A DNA stretch of 20,175 nucleotides from JBCCEV01 sp039030125 (GCA_039030125.1 JBCCEV010000075.1:1-20175), one strand, 5' to 3'. Numbered from the stretch's first letter, positions 7,422 to 15,292 are shown. Made by a program: numbers and translations. The notes: generated from the sequence alone by a model not told the origin.

Positions 7422-8167
7422 TATTTCAAGTAGTCGTGCACGACTTCACCGTCGCCCAGCGTGAACTGACTTTCAACATAGAAACCTCGCGACACGCTTT
7501 TCACTGGGATCTCGCAGAGCCGATCGGCGGGAGAGTCCCCGAAATTAATCGTTCCTCTGCCGGCGTAAACATCAAAGATTTCGATGTCGGTTAGCGTCGT
7601 GCTCGTTAACTGATCGATATCCGGCGGCGCCTCGTTGGACACATTGGGGATGTAGCGGCGCGCGATCCACTCCGGCGTTCCGCCCAACTCCTCGGCACTA
7701 CTTAGACGCTGTAGATGCATGGCTGCATCAATAATCGTGCGGCCGCCCCGCTCGACTTGTGAGCTTACGACATCATCTTTGATGTCGAGCGTGAGACGGC
7801 CAAATTTTTTCGGAAATCCCCAGATTTCACGTCCGGCGCCGATGGCGACATCGTTATCGAGAATCAAATAAATACTGAAATTCACCGGCCGGCGTTTGAA
7901 GGTCCCGGTGGCAAAGACGTGAGCCTCCAAATAACGGCCAAACCCGGAGCACAGAAAGTTGGCGATCGACACTGTGATCTGATTTTCCTTATTTGGGGTC
8001 ACGGGAGCGGGAACCAAACGCCGCATGGTTTTGGCGTCGGTTTCGAATTCAACAATGAGTTGGCTAATTTCGCGGTAGTGAAATGGCGGGCGCGGGTAAA
8101 GCTCGGAGAGCTCAGGCATTGAATAAGCGCGGGGTTTAGTGGTTCGGCTGGCGCGTTTTTTGGCCAT
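7421..8167 (-). CDS. Acetoacetate decarboxylase-superfamily protein
   Basis: A 248-residue protein whose whole length follows Clostridium acetoacetate decarboxylase: FHYRE at 29-33, LDNDVAIGAGREIWGFPKK at 103-121, and the terminal VVHDYLK. The Schiff-base lysine and its pK-lowering neighbour are present as Lys120-Lys121 (K115/K116 in the clostridial enzyme), as are Arg32 (R29) and Glu81 (E76). By my hand alignment the other active-site Glu (E61) is Ser67 (codon TCG at 7967-7969). Superfamily members with altered acidic residues are known to do aldolase or dehydratase chemistry, so decarboxylation is not certain. A GAGG Shine-Dalgarno 8 nt upstream supports the ATG. It is first in the unit with the HsaA-like monooxygenase and BVMO, divergent from the second BVMO. 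Confidence 0.9.
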   Translation of the reverse strand: MAKKRASRTTKPRAYSMPELSELYPRPPFHYREISQLIVEFETDAKTMRRLVPAPVTPNKENQITVSIANFLCSGFGRYLEAHVFATGTFKRRPVNFSIYLILDNDVAIGAGREIWGFPKKFGRLTLDIKDDVVSSQVERGGRTIIDAAMHLQRLSSAEELGGTPEWIARRYIPNVSNEAPPDIDQLTSTTLTDIEIFDVYAGRGTINFGDSPADRLCEIPVKSVSRGFYVESQFTLGDGEVVHDYLK

Positions 8168-8292
8168 CGGAAATCCCTCAAGACGACGAGGTTGATAGTG
8201 TACTGGCTTGGTTGCAGGACGCTAAATATGGTTTTTCTTGAATCGCGTGCGCATATATCATGCCGTCCAGTTCAATCATGAGGCTGAGAGGC

Positions 8293-9936
8293 ATGAGCGC
8301 CGAGCGTGAAAATTTCGATGTCGTGATCGCAGGGGCCGGATTCGCCGGACTTTATATGTTGCACCGCATTCAACAGCGTGGCCTAAAAGTGCGGCTGTTT
8401 GAGGCGGGTAGCGGTATTGGAGGAACTTGGTTTTGGAACCGTTATCCGGGAGCTCGGGTTGACGTCGAAAGCATGGAGTACTCCTACTCTTTCGACGACG
8501 ACCTGCAGCAAGAATGGTCGTGGTCCGAGCGCTACGCCGGCCAGCCTGAACTGCAACGTTACATCAATCACTGCGCGGATCGTTTCGATCTCTGGCCCAA
8601 CATCCAGCTCAACACCAGGGTCACCGGGACCACCTACAATGAAGCCACAGCCGAATGGTTAATCGATACTGATGATGGTGATGCAGTGCGCGCCAAGTAC
8701 TGCGTGCTGGCCACCGGCTTTCTCTCCTCCGGCAGTATTCCAGAATTTGAAGGCCTTGAAGCTTACCAAGGCAATACCTACCTAACCTCAAAATGGCCCG
8801 AAGGCGGGGTTGATTTCACTGGCCAAAAAGTTGGCATTATCGGCACCGGATCCTCAGCCGTGCAGGCGATACCCATCATCGCCAAAGAGGTCGACCACTT
8901 GACCGTTTTTCAACGCACCCCGCCGTTCTCCATTCCGCTGCGCAACGAGCCGTTAAATCGCGATTTCGAAGCGCTAGTAAAAGACATGTACCCGGAGTGG
9001 CGCCGTCGCCAGCGCTTTGAATCACGGGCGGGCTTCATCGCGGTGAACAATGAGCCAACCCCTCCCAACGATAGCAACGCGGTGGACGTCAGCGAACAAG
9101 AGCGGCTGGCAGATTACGAAATGCGTTGGGAATCGGGCGGCCTGTGCTTCTACTCCTCATATATCGATTTGCTCACTAATCAGCAGGCCAACGATACGCT
9201 CGCCGATTTCATCCGTGAGAAAACTCGTCAACGCATCGACGATCCGGAGGTGGCCGAATTATTGTTGCCGCGCGGTTATCCGATCATGGCTAAACGGCTA
9301 TGCGCGGATACGGGCTATTACGAAACTTACAATCGCGACAACGTGAAACTGGTTTCCATCAAAGACTCGCCAATCGAAAAGCTCACCGACAAAGGCTTGG
9401 TCGTAAATGGCGAGGAATTTGAATTCGATAGCATTATTTTTGCCACCGGCTTCGATGCGGTAACAGGCGCCATCAGCCGAATCGATGTCAAAGGCAAGGG
9501 CGGACAAGACCTCAACGATTACTGGACCGGTGCGCCACGCGCTTATCTTGGCTTGGCGAGCGTCGGCTTCCCCAACATGTTTTTTCTCGATGGCCCGTGC
9601 GCGAATGGCGCCTTAGTAAGCCCGATGTTGCTCTCCGAGCACCAAGTGGAATGGGTTGACCGGTGCATCGAACACGTCGGCCTGGCAAACGACGCGACGG
9701 TTGAGGCAACGCCGGAAAGCGAAGCGGAATGGATGCGACACATGGAAGAAGTGAGCGCCGGGAGCCTGTTGTATAAAGCCAATAGCTGGTACATGGGCGC
9801 CAATATTCCAGGTAAGCCTCGCGCTCTGTTGTCATACTTGGGGGGGCTTGAAAATTACCGCCAGCAAACGGGTGCGGGCGAAGCGAATGGCTACGCCAAG
9901 TTGGCTGTAAACCGCGGCGAGAGTAAAGCGGCGTAA
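8293..9936 (+). CDS. Baeyer-Villiger-type flavin monooxygenase with altered fingerprint
   Basis: A 547-residue paralogue of the 4582-6189 protein, with FAD motif GAGFAG (14-19), GGTWFWNRYPGARVD (43-57), NADPH motif GTGSSA (184-189), AKRLCADTGYYETYNRDN with Arg335 as the likely catalytic Arg, and FATGFD. The BVMO fingerprint should read F-x-G-x3-H-x3-W-P. It reads YQGNTYLTSKWP at 158-169, so Phe is Tyr and the His is Leu164 (CTA, 8782-8784). Activity on ketones may therefore differ. I choose the ATG at 8293 (GAGG 9 nt upstream; the product starts MSAERENFDVV) over in-frame ATGs at 8260 and 8278, which lack a ribosome site. It is divergent from the ADC-fold gene and ends 3 bases from the convergent VOC gene. 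Confidence 0.92.
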   Translation: MSAERENFDVVIAGAGFAGLYMLHRIQQRGLKVRLFEAGSGIGGTWFWNRYPGARVDVESMEYSYSFDDDLQQEWSWSERYAGQPELQRYINHCADRFDLWPNIQLNTRVTGTTYNEATAEWLIDTDDGDAVRAKYCVLATGFLSSGSIPEFEGLEAYQGNTYLTSKWPEGGVDFTGQKVGIIGTGSSAVQAIPIIAKEVDHLTVFQRTPPFSIPLRNEPLNRDFEALVKDMYPEWRRRQRFESRAGFIAVNNEPTPPNDSNAVDVSEQERLADYEMRWESGGLCFYSSYIDLLTNQQANDTLADFIREKTRQRIDDPEVAELLLPRGYPIMAKRLCADTGYYETYNRDNVKLVSIKDSPIEKLTDKGLVVNGEEFEFDSIIFATGFDAVTGAISRIDVKGKGGQDLNDYWTGAPRAYLGLASVGFPNMFFLDGPCANGALVSPMLLSEHQVEWVDRCIEHVGLANDATVEATPESEAEWMRHMEEVSAGSLLYKANSWYMGANIPGKPRALLSYLGGLENYRQQTGAGEANGYAKLAVNRGESKAA

Positions 9937-9939
9937 CGC

Positions 9940-10407
9940 TCAGGTATCTTCCCAAAGCTGGATCATGTTGCCGTCGTCATCATAGAAGATGAACGAGCGG
10001 CCGAGTCCAGCGCAGGGCCAAACGTAATCGGTCTGCAACTCGTAGCCCGCGGTTTTGATTTTGTGGTGCCAAGCGTCGATATCGTCAACGTATAAACCAA
10101 GCTCGCGAATACCGGTTTGCCCGTAACGGAGTTTAGTGGCAGGCGTCTTGCTGATTTGAGGATTGCTACATTGCTGTAATTCGATGATTGCGCCTTCGTC
10201 CGATATCAACAGCGCCATGTGCGACCGCGCATCTTTGACCCCAAAAATATCATCGAGCAGCGCCGGGGTGAGATACACGCCCGGACCACACACCTCGCCA
10301 TCAGGTATTTCTGCTTGGTGGTAAAGCTTAAACCCCATGACATCGCGCCATAAGCGGATCGCGGCATCGAGATCGCTGGTGAAAATCGCCATATGATGAA
10401 AGCGCAT
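9940..10407 (-). CDS. VOC-superfamily (glyoxalase/dioxygenase-fold) protein
   Basis: A 155-residue protein with two beta-alpha-beta-beta-beta modules. The first begins FHHMAIFTSDLDAAIRLWRD and ends IIELQQ. The second begins RELGLYVDDIDAWHHKI and ends FYDDDGNMIQLWE. Glyoxalase-type metal ligands are usually His, Glu, His, Glu. By position they are His5, Glu76, Glu102 (in place of His) and Gln150 (in place of Glu), so the metal site is altered or absent. Relatives include glyoxalases, epimerases, extradiol dioxygenases and binding proteins, and I cannot choose among them. It is convergent with the second BVMO (3 bases between stop codons) and divergent from the cupin (63-base gap). A role in the same catabolic route is possible. 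Confidence 0.85.
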   Translation of the reverse strand: MRFHHMAIFTSDLDAAIRLWRDVMGFKLYHQAEIPDGEVCGPGVYLTPALLDDIFGVKDARSHMALLISDEGAIIELQQCSNPQISKTPATKLRYGQTGIRELGLYVDDIDAWHHKIKTAGYELQTDYVWPCAGLGRSFIFYDDDGNMIQLWEDT

Positions 10408-10470
10408 GGGTTATTCTCAAATGCAATGTACCCACACCTTACACGACGAGTTTGTCGCGGAGTTAAAACA

Positions 10471-10920
10471 ATGAAGCAGCTTCTTCTTTTATTTTTAGCA
10501 CTCTCAGCGACATCTACTAATGCCGAAGAGTTTAACGCGACCCCCTTTGGGATCACCGGGTTGCAGGCCGCGATTGATGCCCTTCCCAAAAAAGCGGATA
10601 AGGTGATCATCGACAAACGCCTCTACGACGGTGATACCTTTGGTATAAGAGTCTTCAGGCTCTACAAGACCGTTCCCGCGCATTACCACCAATACTCCGA
10701 CAACACACTTTATCTCTTGGACGGCGAGATCAAAATTTCAATCAACGAAGAGCAGCCCCAGTTGGTCAAACCGGGCGAAGCGCTTTATTGGCGGCGGAAT
10801 ATCCCGCACGGGGTGACCAAACTCTTGACCCCATATGCCACCGTGCTGGCCGTTGATGCACCGAAGCGTGATCCGGCGGATGTCGTATTCCTCGATAAAC
10901 CGGTGGAGTTCCTCGAATAA
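10471..10920 (+). CDS. Exported small cupin-domain protein
   Basis: A 149-residue protein starting with a clear signal peptide (MKQLLLLFLALSATSTNAEE, cleavage probably after NA), so it is periplasmic or secreted. One cupin barrel follows: VPAHYHQYSDNTLYLLDG (motif 1) and PGEALYWRRNIPHGVTKL (motif 2). The HxH pair and the later His are present, but the usual Glu of motif 1 (H-x-H-x4-E-x6-G) is Asn, so a metal site would be three-His. GGAG lies 8 nt before the ATG at 10471. The frame extends upstream to 10393, but that would mask the signal peptide. No enzymatic function can be assigned. It is a single-gene unit with its own terminator. Confidence 0.85.
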   Translation: MKQLLLLFLALSATSTNAEEFNATPFGITGLQAAIDALPKKADKVIIDKRLYDGDTFGIRVFRLYKTVPAHYHQYSDNTLYLLDGEIKISINEEQPQLVKPGEALYWRRNIPHGVTKLLTPYATVLAVDAPKRDPADVVFLDKPVEFLE

Positions 10921-10925
10921 GAAAT

Positions 10926-10945
10926 AGGGCCAGAGCCCTTTTTCT
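10926..10945 (+). terminator. Intrinsic terminator after the cupin gene
   Basis: AGGGC, loop CAGA, GCCCT, then a run of T (TTTTCT), six bases after the cupin stop codon. The stem is short (5 bp) but perfect and GC-rich, and the T tract starts at once, as in Rho-independent terminators. Confidence 0.7.
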
Positions 10946-11020
10946 ATCCAAAACGCGAATCACCGACGCTACTCGATCGAGCGCAAACCAGGCGTCCACG
11001 TCTTTTTTCAGACCATCGGC

Positions 11021-11044
11021 GAAAAAGGTGCCAACACCTTTTTC
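11021..11044. promoter_or_regulatory. Perfect 10-bp inverted repeat before the acyl-CoA synthetase gene
   Basis: GAAAAAGGTG and CACCTTTTTC are perfect inverted arms around CCAA, ending 46 bases before the ATG at 11091. With A tract before and T tract after, it could be a weak bidirectional terminator. A -10-like TAGAAT (11050-11055) preceded 16 bases earlier by GTGCCA (11028-11033) would place a -35 element inside the repeat, so it could also be a repressor or activator operator for the downstream operon. Confidence 0.5.
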
Positions 11045-11090
11045 CCGGCTAGAATAGCGGCCCTTTCGACCCGAAATAATCGAGATCTTG

Positions 11091-12662
11091 ATGCGGCCGA
11101 TTGATTACTTTGAGCGCGGTGCGCGCCTAGCTCCAGACAGCATGTTTCTCAAAGGCGAGCATGCGCAACTCAGTTTTGCCGAGTCCTCGCGGCAGATCGA
11201 CGCCGTGGCGCGTGGTCTTTTTGCCGCCGGTTTCGAGCTCGATGATTCAATCGCCGTTTATGCGCCCAATGATCCTATGGCTGTGATTTGCGTGTTTTCG
11301 AGCATGCGCGCGGGCGGCGCTTGGGTGCCGGTGAATGTGCGGAATTCGGCGGCAACCAACGCCGAGTACATGGCCTACGTGGATACTCGCTGGTTATTTT
11401 TTCACTCCAAGGTCGCAAAACAGGCCAAAGTGGTGATGGACGCAATTCCCGAGCTCAAAGGCGCGATCTGCATCGATGGCAATGCGAATGGCTGCCCTTC
11501 GCTGGAGGAATTCTGCGCGCTCGGCGCCGGCACCGAAATTCCAGACTGGTCCGATCCGTTTGGCGCTGCCGACAACATATTTTCGCGCTGGCCTACCGGT
11601 GGCACCACTGGACCATCCAAAGGCGTTGAGATGAGCAACGCCAATATCGTCACCATGTTTGAGCTCGGCTTGCAGGCCTACGTCGGTGACGAAATTGAGC
11701 AGGTGGTTCATTTGGCGGTTGCCCCGATCACCCATGCGGCGGGTGTAATCATTGGTATTTTCGCGGCCGTTGGCGGCGGTACCGTCGTCCATGAATCTTT
11801 CGATCCGCGCGCCGTGCTGGAATCGATCGAGAAAGACCGCATTACTCACATGTTTCTGCCGCCGACCGCCTACTACGCTCTTCTTGATCATCCCGACACC
11901 AAGATCAGGGACCTCTCGAGTTTACGAAAAATCCTGCTTGCCGCGGCACCGGTATCGCCGGACAAATTCAAACGCGGTGTGGACGTTTTTGGGCCGGTCA
12001 TCTGCCAATGCTATGGACAGGCGGAAGCGCCAATGTTGATTTCGATGTTGGCGCCAGAAGTCGTCGCCGCAGCCGCCAAAGGCGATCACCCCGACCGTCT
12101 CAAGAGCTGTGGCAAAGTCACCACCAACACTCTGGTCGCCATCCTCGACGAGGAAGGTAATGAAATGCCAGTCGGTGAGCGCGGTGAAATTTGCTGCCGT
12201 GGGCCGCTCGTGACCCCTGGTTATTACAAGCAACCGCAAGCAACCGCCGAAGCTCGCAAATTCGGCTGGCATCATACCGGCGATGTTGGCTACGTCGATA
12301 AGGATGACTACCTCTATATTGTGGACCGCAAAAAAGACATGATCATCACCGGCGGCTTCAATGTCTTTGCGACTGAAGTTGAAGCACCGATCCTCGCGTT
12401 ACCAGAAGTTTTGGAATGCGCCGTGATTGGTGTGCCGGATGAGCGCTGGGGGGAATCGATTAAAGCCGTCGTCGTACTCAACGAGGGCACGCGAATGGAT
12501 AGTGAGACGATCCGTGATGCCATCAAGGACAAGCTAGGCGGCGTCAAAACCCCGAAGTCCATTGAAATCTGGGATGAGATCCCAAAGACCGCGGTCGGCA
12601 AGACTGATAAGAAAGTAATCCGCGCCCAATTTTGGACGGATGCCGAACGTGGCGTGAACTAA
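11091..12662 (+). CDS. Acyl-CoA synthetase (AMP-forming, class I adenylating enzyme)
   Basis: A 523-residue enzyme that activates a carboxylic acid with ATP to an acyl-adenylate and then to the CoA thioester. The P-loop-like motif PTGGTTGPSKG is at 168-178. Further on come the YGQAEAP segment (A5), TGDVGYVDKDDYLYIVDRKKDMI with the ATP-binding Asp and the hinge region, GGFNVFATEVE, and the C-terminal PKTAVGKTDKK with the adenylation Lys504. Length is typical of FadD-like ligases. The ATG at 11091 (GAG 6 nt upstream) is preferred over the TTG just before it. The CoA-transferase-family gene begins 3 bases after its stop, so they form an operon. Which acid it activates is not evident, and long-chain, aromatic and steroid-derived acids all remain possible. 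Confidence 0.93.
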   Translation: MRPIDYFERGARLAPDSMFLKGEHAQLSFAESSRQIDAVARGLFAAGFELDDSIAVYAPNDPMAVICVFSSMRAGGAWVPVNVRNSAATNAEYMAYVDTRWLFFHSKVAKQAKVVMDAIPELKGAICIDGNANGCPSLEEFCALGAGTEIPDWSDPFGAADNIFSRWPTGGTTGPSKGVEMSNANIVTMFELGLQAYVGDEIEQVVHLAVAPITHAAGVIIGIFAAVGGGTVVHESFDPRAVLESIEKDRITHMFLPPTAYYALLDHPDTKIRDLSSLRKILLAAAPVSPDKFKRGVDVFGPVICQCYGQAEAPMLISMLAPEVVAAAAKGDHPDRLKSCGKVTTNTLVAILDEEGNEMPVGERGEICCRGPLVTPGYYKQPQATAEARKFGWHHTGDVGYVDKDDYLYIVDRKKDMIITGGFNVFATEVEAPILALPEVLECAVIGVPDERWGESIKAVVVLNEGTRMDSETIRDAIKDKLGGVKTPKSIEIWDEIPKTAVGKTDKKVIRAQFWTDAERGVN

Positions 12663-12665
12663 AGC

Positions 12666-13901
12666 ATGAAGATCGTGACCGCCAAACAGGCCGTCGAAGC
12701 CATCGAAGACGGCACTAAGGTTATCTTCCCGAGTGCCTGCGCTAACCCCACCGCGTTTTTCGATGCATTCTCAGAGAACGTCGAACGCTTCAGTGAGCTG
12801 ACCGTCTGCTCGGCGATGTCGCTGGGCGACTACCGTTTTCTAAACAAGGGGCTCGGCGAACATTTTCACTACCTGACCTGGCAATCGTCGGTATCAATAA
12901 GACATCTTTTTAAAGACCCCGATCGCAAGCAGGTGAGTTTTGCACCGATCCGCTTGGGTGACTTAACCCGCGTAGTACGCCGTGGCGGACCAATCCATCC
13001 CGATGCCGTGGTGGTGCAAACCTCCGTGCCGCAGGACGATGGAACCGTGAGTTTAGGAATTTCGGTGGGCGCTAACCCGCATTTTATCAATGAAGCATCG
13101 TTGGTTATTGCCGAGATGAACACCAATATGCCGGTTACCAGCGCGCGCGTAAAACTTGAAGACATTGACTACGCCTGCGAGTCGAGCGCGCCCTTGGCTG
13201 TCTACGACACCGGTGAGCCCCAAGCTCGCGACCAGCAAATTATCGATAACGTATTAAGCCTGATCCCGGAAGGTGCATGGGTTCAGTTCGGCGTTGGCGC
13301 CGTACCCGATCGCGTACTCGGCCGGCTCGCGGAAATCAAAGGCACCAATCTGTTTTCAGGCATGCTTACACAGAGCCTGGTTAATTACCTCGAAGGGGTT
13401 ATCCATGAGCCCACGGTTATAAACGGCGAGTTGGCCGGCAATCAAACGCTGTACGACTACTGCAATCGCAATCAGCGCATCGAAATGGTCGGCCTTGATG
13501 TCACTCATGATCCGGGCAAGCTTGCCAGCCTTGATAATTTCGTTTCGATCAACTCCGCCGTCGAAATCGATCTTATGGGCCAAAGCAACGGTGAAACCTT
13601 GGGGGACGTACAAATAAGTGGTGTTGGCGGCAGCCTCGACTATATCGAAGCAGCCGCGGTTTCCGAGGGCGGCGTGTCTATCATTGCAATGCCTTCAACC
13701 ACAGCCGGCGATAAGCGCTCCAAGATTGTCGCCTCGCTGGCACCGGGTAGCGCGGTGACCACTCCGCGCTATGTCATTGACTATGTGATCACTGAGTACG
13801 GCATCGCGCGTTTGCGCGGAAAAACGCTGTGGGAACGAGCAGAGGCAATGATCGAAATCGCGCACCCGAAATTCCGCGATGAGCTCGCCAACAGCGTGTG
13901 A
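12666..13901 (+). CDS. Acetyl-CoA hydrolase/CoA-transferase family protein lacking the usual catalytic Glu
   Basis: A 411-residue protein of the family of 4-hydroxybutyrate and butyryl-CoA:acetate CoA-transferases. It shows VQFGVGAVPDRVLGRL (206-221), VINGELAGN, the CoA-site region DVQISGVGGSLDYIEAA (314-330), and the family C-terminus TEYGIARLRGKTLWERAEAMIEIAHPKFRDEL. In characterised members the acyl-enzyme Glu lies in an HTEM or HSEM motif. Here the aligned segment is LFSGMLT, giving Gly232 (codon GGC, 13359-13361). The protein may use a different mechanism, be a hydrolase, or be inactive. It is co-transcribed with the acyl-CoA synthetase (3-base gap). Length is a little below the family's usual size. 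Confidence 0.88.
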   Translation: MKIVTAKQAVEAIEDGTKVIFPSACANPTAFFDAFSENVERFSELTVCSAMSLGDYRFLNKGLGEHFHYLTWQSSVSIRHLFKDPDRKQVSFAPIRLGDLTRVVRRGGPIHPDAVVVQTSVPQDDGTVSLGISVGANPHFINEASLVIAEMNTNMPVTSARVKLEDIDYACESSAPLAVYDTGEPQARDQQIIDNVLSLIPEGAWVQFGVGAVPDRVLGRLAEIKGTNLFSGMLTQSLVNYLEGVIHEPTVINGELAGNQTLYDYCNRNQRIEMVGLDVTHDPGKLASLDNFVSINSAVEIDLMGQSNGETLGDVQISGVGGSLDYIEAAAVSEGGVSIIAMPSTTAGDKRSKIVASLAPGSAVTTPRYVIDYVITEYGIARLRGKTLWERAEAMIEIAHPKFRDELANSV

Positions 13902-14022
13902 AGCCACCGTTGTTCAACTTATGTGGGATCACGCAATTGTGCTGGCCCGAAGGTGTAGATCGCTTGCGGTCTGACAAAGTCTGGAGGCGGATCCGGCGTC
14001 GAATACGCGCACCTTCATTAGC

Positions 14023-14298
14023 CTAGACGAGCGCCGACAATCGCTCTAGTTCTTCGGCAATCGTATTCTCAGGTGGCGTTATCGACGCCTGGCGATACCA
14101 ATACCTCGCGTTGCGCAGATCCCCTTCAAGGCGGTGTAGATACGCGTGTATGAGACAGGACAACTCATCGCCAAAATCCTGAACCATTTCGTGGGCGCTA
14201 TGCCAGTCCCCCGCCTTGGCGAATTCCAGTGCCAGGCGATGATCGCAAGCCACCTCCTTAGCCGGTGATGACTGGCCAGATCCCGTCGCCACCAACAT
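14023..14298 (-). CDS. Small conserved helical protein of unknown function
   Basis: About 91 residues, helical and repeat-like: LALEFAKAGDWHSAHEMVQDF, then CLIHAYLHRLEGDLRNARYWYRQA, resembling short conserved proteobacterial proteins of TPR/Sel1-like character. I do not know a function. It is the last gene of the paired acyl-CoA dehydrogenase operon. The ATG at 14298 overlaps the preceding gene by 41 bases. The family-like part starts only around residue 16, where a GTG (14251-14253) is itself part of a perfect Shine-Dalgarno sequence (AAGGAGGT at 14252-14259), so that GTG cannot be served by it. The true start is unresolved, but the protein body from about residue 17 is well supported by composition. 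Confidence 0.7.
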   Translation of the reverse strand: MLVATGSGQSSPAKEVACDHRLALEFAKAGDWHSAHEMVQDFGDELSCLIHAYLHRLEGDLRNARYWYRQASITPPENTIAEELERLSALV

Positions 14299-15292
14299 TC
14301 ACCGCAACCCGGCCCAATTCCTCGCCCCACGCACTAACGCCACCAAATTCGACTCGCCAGGACCACATGCGGCGAGTCACGAAATGCAAACCGTACTCAT
14401 AAGTAAAGCCGATAGCCCCGTGGATTTGATGGGCTAGCTTGGTGATTGTCTCCACGCCGTCACTGGCCCGGCATTTAGCCGCCGCGATCTCAAAGCGCGC
14501 ATTGACGTCGCTAGAAGACAGACCTTTTTGATCCAAGGCCTCACAGGCCGCCATCGCCATTGCATCGATGGATGCAACGTTACCGGCGAGGTCGGCCAGG
14601 TAATGCTGAATGATTTGGAACTTCGATAAAGAGCGGCCAAATTGCTCACGCTCGCTTGCGTATTGTGTGGCCAAATCAACGCAGGCGGCCGCGCCGCCTG
14701 CGATCTGCGCCGAGCGCATTAATGCGCCAAGCCAGCGCATCGCGTCTTCAGGAAGCTCGGTGTCACCGGCTGCGATGACCGGCGCTTTTCCCGACAGGTG
14801 ATCGCGTGGATCAAGACCGATGTTGTCTTCCGGCGTGACGTCCAAAGCGGACGCTGAGGCGACCACCACCTGCCCTGAAATAACCGACACCAGATGATCG
14901 ACTTGCCGACCCCACGGCACGCGAGCGTTGGTTAGCCTGAGGGAGTCGCCCTCGAGTACTTGATCGCCCTCTGTGACTATTCCGAGCACGCCTGCTGGCA
15001 AATCGATCCCGGCATCTTTTGCTAGCCAGTGAGCGACCATGCTCTCGGCAACCGGTAGTGGCACAGCGTGACGGCCCACGGCGCGAAGTACAGGATAGGC
15101 GTCCGCCCAACCACCATCGAGGCCACCGGCAGCTTCGCTGGCCATCACCAGCGCGGTACCCTGCTCTTCAACCTGCTGCCAGAGCTCCGCGGGCCATCCT
15201 TGTTCTTCGATGGCAGTTAGTTTGTCCCAATCGAGTTGTTCGCTGAAGAGCCGATTAACGCTCTCTTCGAGCATTTTGCGCATGTCGTTCAT
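14258..15292 (-). CDS. Acyl-CoA dehydrogenase, smaller subunit of a heteromeric enzyme (FadE28-like)
   Basis: A 344-residue acyl-CoA dehydrogenase homologue, shorter than the usual 380-400. The N-terminal helical domain and beta domain are compact. The C-terminal domain keeps SEREQFGRSLSKFQIIQHYLAD (FAD-contacting Arg and Phe), HQIHGAIGFTYEYGLH and the terminal helix. Its ATG overlaps the stop of the larger dehydrogenase gene (ATGA, 15289-15292), so equal co-translation is likely. Paired short and long subunits of about 340 and 387 residues are known in steroid degradation (FadE28/FadE29, alpha2beta2, with FAD at the subunit interface and one catalytic Glu per pair in the larger subunit). This gene matches that short partner in size and arrangement. 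The substrate need not be a steroid. Confidence 0.88.
   Translation of the reverse strand: MNDMRKMLEESVNRLFSEQLDWDKLTAIEEQGWPAELWQQVEEQGTALVMASEAAGGLDGGWADAYPVLRAVGRHAVPLPVAESMVAHWLAKDAGIDLPAGVLGIVTEGDQVLEGDSLRLTNARVPWGRQVDHLVSVISGQVVVASASALDVTPEDNIGLDPRDHLSGKAPVIAAGDTELPEDAMRWLGALMRSAQIAGGAAACVDLATQYASEREQFGRSLSKFQIIQHYLADLAGNVASIDAMAMAACEALDQKGLSSSDVNARFEIAAAKCRASDGVETITKLAHQIHGAIGFTYEYGLHFVTRRMWSWRVEFGGVSAWGEELGRVAVNVGGDGIWPVITG

Noticed and set aside
9512..9955. Minus-strand open frame of 147 codons opposite the second BVMO
   Set aside because: It is rich in Arg, Ser and Pro, as expected for an antisense frame, and the BVMO frame on the plus strand is unmistakable.
13902..14022. Possible terminator between the CoA-transferase gene and the convergent small gene
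   Set aside because: The best stem (GATCGC with GCGGTC near 13957-13970) leaves almost no loop and has no T tract.
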